64,000 nt of DNA from positions 1 to 64,000 of the forward strand of contig JAHDPQ010000098.1 of the NCBI GenBank assembly GCA_018434245.1, written 5' to 3'. The translations under genes and the position numbers were made by a program. Below the pieces are notes generated by a model. That model was given only the letters and a program-made list of their open reading frames with translations, did no database searches and had not been told where the DNA came from. The DNA comes from Oscillospiraceae bacterium. GTDB lineage: Bacteria > Bacillota > Clostridia > Oscillospirales > Ruminococcaceae. Of this stretch, positions 62,300-64,000 are shown piece after piece (the stretch's first letter is position 1; the number at the start of each line of letters is the position of its first letter).

Positions 62300-63469
62300 T
62301 CAGCGGCTTTTTATCGCCTTGCTCAGCCGCTCCATAGCCTCGTGAAGCTGAGGGCGGGGGAATCCGTACGCAATGCGGACAAAGCCCTCTCCCAGCTTTT
62401 GGTCGTACTCTCTGCCGTCACCCATCAGCAGGCCGCACTCATTGGCAAAGAAGCTCAGCAGCTCCTCCTGCGTGGCAAAGCCAAGGCCTCGGCAGTCCAG
62501 CCAAGCTACAAAGGTGCCCTCGGGCTTTATCATCCGGATAGGGGTGTTCTCAAAGAAGTCCAGAAGCTCACCCCGCAGGCTTTCCACATACTGCTTGGAC
62601 TGGTCGGCGTAGTCGTCGCAGCGGCCATCGTAGCAGGCCTCAAAGGCGGCGACACCTGTGATGTTCCGGGAGATTCCCTTGACAGCAGCGTTTTTCACCC
62701 GCATTTTCTGCCGAATCTCTTCGTTGGGGATGATGGTGGCCCCGGTGCGAAATCCTGCCACGTTAAAGGTTTTGCTGGGGTTGACGGTGACGCAGGAGAA
62801 CCCGGCGGCAAAAGCACTCACATCAGAATAGCAGATGTGCTTCCCACCGTCAAAGACAAAGTCGGCGTGGACCTCGTCGGACACCACAAAGACGTCGTAT
62901 TTCTTACTGAGCTGGGCAATCCGCTCCAGCTCCTTCCGGGTACAGCACTTTCCGGTAGGATTGTGAGGATCACACAAAATAAAGGCGGTGGTTTTGGGGT
63001 CGGCAAACTGGCGCTCCATATCCTCCCAGTCGAAGAAGACCCCTTCCTCGCTGATTTTAAGAGGTGATGTGGCCAGCACCCGGTTGTTGTCCTGCACCAC
63101 GCCACGGAAGGGGGAGTAGGCAGGGGTGTTGATCAGAATCTGATCCCCTTCCTTGGTCATGGCCTGTAAGGCAAAGGCCATACCGGGGATGATGCCTCCG
63201 GCAAAATCCACCCAGGCAGGGTCTACCTTCCAGCCGTGGCGGCGGTGCAGCCACCCTGCAATGGAATTTTCAAAATCATCGGTGAAGTAGGGGTAGCCGT
63301 ACACCTGCCAGGATGCTACCTCCCGCACGGCGTCCAGTACCGGGTAAGGGCAGGTGAAGTGAGTTTCAGCCCCGTGCATGGGCAGTTGCCCCGGCTTGAG
63401 GCCTCTGGGGTCCCAGGTTTTGGAACGCTCTCGGCTTCGGTCCAGAATTTCATCAAAATTGTATGTCAT
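62300..63469 (-). CDS. PatB/MalY-type PLP enzyme (C-S lyase or aminotransferase)
   Basis: A 389-residue fold-type I PLP enzyme. It starts NFDEILDRSRERSKTWDPRG, has WVDFAGGIIPGMAFAL, LCDPHNPTGKCCTRKELERI, VSDEVHADFVFDGGKH and the PLP lysine in TVNPSKTFNVAG, as in MalY/PatB cystathionine beta-lyase-like enzymes. The usual N-terminal DRxGTNSxKWD motif is changed to RSKTWD, so substrate may be other than cystathionine. Activity as beta-lyase or aminotransferase cannot be separated by sequence. It lies 15 bases after the UxaA-type gene and 26 before ridA. Confidence 0.88.
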   Translation of the reverse strand: MTYNFDEILDRSRERSKTWDPRGLKPGQLPMHGAETHFTCPYPVLDAVREVASWQVYGYPYFTDDFENSIAGWLHRRHGWKVDPAWVDFAGGIIPGMAFALQAMTKEGDQILINTPAYSPFRGVVQDNNRVLATSPLKISEEGVFFDWEDMERQFADPKTTAFILCDPHNPTGKCCTRKELERIAQLSKKYDVFVVSDEVHADFVFDGGKHICYSDVSAFAAGFSCVTVNPSKTFNVAGFRTGATIIPNEEIRQKMRVKNAAVKGISRNITGVAAFEACYDGRCDDYADQSKQYVESLRGELLDFFENTPIRMIKPEGTFVAWLDCRGLGFATQEELLSFFANECGLLMGDGREYDQKLGEGFVRIAYGFPRPQLHEAMERLSKAIKSR

Positions 63470-63484
63470 TACGGTACCCCCTTA

Positions 63485-64000
63485 TTAAATAACCGGTCCC
63501 AGAGTGTGAATATCGATAGACTTATGATACCCGATGGCCTCGTTTTTTGTCATCTCTCCGCTGAGCACCCGCAGAAGTTGGGCAAAGGCGTCCTCCCCTA
63601 CCTCCTGAATGCTCCGCTGGCCGGTGATAATGGTGCCGGCATTGAGGTCCATGTCGTTTTCCATGTGTTGGTAGGTAATGGGGTTGCCGCAGATTTTGAT
63701 CACCGGCATGGTGGGGAATCCCTGAGGAGCACCCCGCCCGGTGGAGAACATCATCACCTGAGCGCCGGTGCAGGCCATTCCGGTGAGGATTTCCGGCTCC
63801 CGGCCGGGGGTATCCTTGATCCACAGGCCCTTTTGGGTGGTGATCTGCTGGGTGTAGTCCAGCACCCCCTGAATGGGGCGGGTCCCAGATTTGACGATAG
63901 CTCCCAAAGACTTTTCCTCAATGGAGGAAAGTCCCCCCTCGATGTTGCCGGGGGTGGGCTGACCCTTACGCATGTCTACTCCCACCGCTTTGGCCCGGTT
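63485..64000 (-). CDS. UxaA-family dehydratase, C-terminal part cut by window edge
   Basis: The C-terminal 171 residues of a protein that continues beyond the right end. AKAVGVDMRKGQPTPGNIEG, LSSIEEKSLGAIVKSG, VLDYTQQI and FSTGRGAPQGFPTMPVIKICGN are typical of the catalytic part of altronate/galactarate dehydratases (UxaA, GarD) and of the related sulfolactate sulfo-lyase SuyB. These are iron-dependent enzymes acting on 2,3-dihydroxy (or 3-sulfo-2-hydroxy) acids. A smaller partner subunit, if any, would lie outside the window. First visible gene of the four-gene operon. Confidence 0.85.
   Translation of the reverse strand, partial: NRAKAVGVDMRKGQPTPGNIEGGLSSIEEKSLGAIVKSGTRPIQGVLDYTQQITTQKGLWIKDTPGREPEILTGMACTGAQVMMFSTGRGAPQGFPTMPVIKICGNPITYQHMENDMDLNAGTIITGQRSIQEVGEDAFAQLLRVLSGEMTKNEAIGYHKSIDIHTLGPVI

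Noticed and set aside
1..64000. tRNA, rRNA, CRISPR, IS elements, phage or integrase genes
   Set aside because: No cloverleaf with a GGTTCRANYCC arm, no regularly spaced repeats, and no transposase, integrase or phage structural protein was recognised.

Overview
The window looks like chromosome of an anaerobic, spore-forming Firmicute, most likely a gut Clostridia of the Oscillospirales type (Flavonifractor/Oscillibacter-like). This is inferred from gene content: an Rnf-like complex, B12-dependent glutamate mutase with methylaspartase, type III glutamine synthetase, a short spore-surface-like protein, GC-rich coding DNA with AT-rich sigma-A promoters, and strong GGAGG ribosome sites with frequent GTG/TTG starts. 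I see no rRNA, tRNA, CRISPR array, IS or prophage. Almost all of it is chromosomal core plus metabolic operons.

Layout. 1-3.1 kb (minus): a divergent Rnf-like electron-transfer operon (C, D, E, start of A) with no G gene and degenerate cofactor motifs. 3.2-12.7 kb: housekeeping genes (mecA, rpe, gltX, a QueG-like protein, a P-loop protein, pgi, a TrmN6-like methylase, rsmI) and a membrane protein. 12.8-18.3 kb (plus): an envelope-stress type operon xpaC, small protein, telA, LemA-like, TPM protein and a ClpP paralogue whose catalytic Asp position appears to be Asn. 18.4-27.4 kb: metY behind a structured leader, small proteins, hisS, a flippase, nth, a 0.9 kb gene-free structured interval, murA and a membrane protein.

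27.4-31.5 kb (minus): a two-gene module of unknown function, a zinc-ribbon GTPase and a 987-residue protein with J-domain-like, zinc-ribbon and FN3-like parts. I consider this the best candidate for an undescribed system. 31.7-38.1 kb (minus): glutamate fermentation by the methylaspartate route (glmS, glmL, glmE, mal), co-transcribed with an AtuA-like protein and a DUF4387 protein that may serve a later step. 38.5-43.7 kb (plus): secA and type III glnA.

43.9-52.4 kb (plus): a binding protein, YesM-type kinase and YesN-type regulator followed by a ferric/sugar-phosphate type ABC importer. 52.4-60.7 kb: MATE exporter, [4Fe-4S] aldo-keto reductase, pnp and rpsO, DUF378 protein, TPR-like protein and a DEAD-box helicase. 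60.9-64 kb (minus): a small catabolic operon of UxaA-family dehydratase (cut by the window end), PatB/MalY-type PLP enzyme, RidA and a 2-hydroxyacid dehydrogenase.

Two intergenic elements (before glnA, and inside the ABC operon) share several sequence blocks and hairpins and look like copies of one dispersed repeat or RNA element. Genes on opposite strands are separated by textbook bidirectional terminators.
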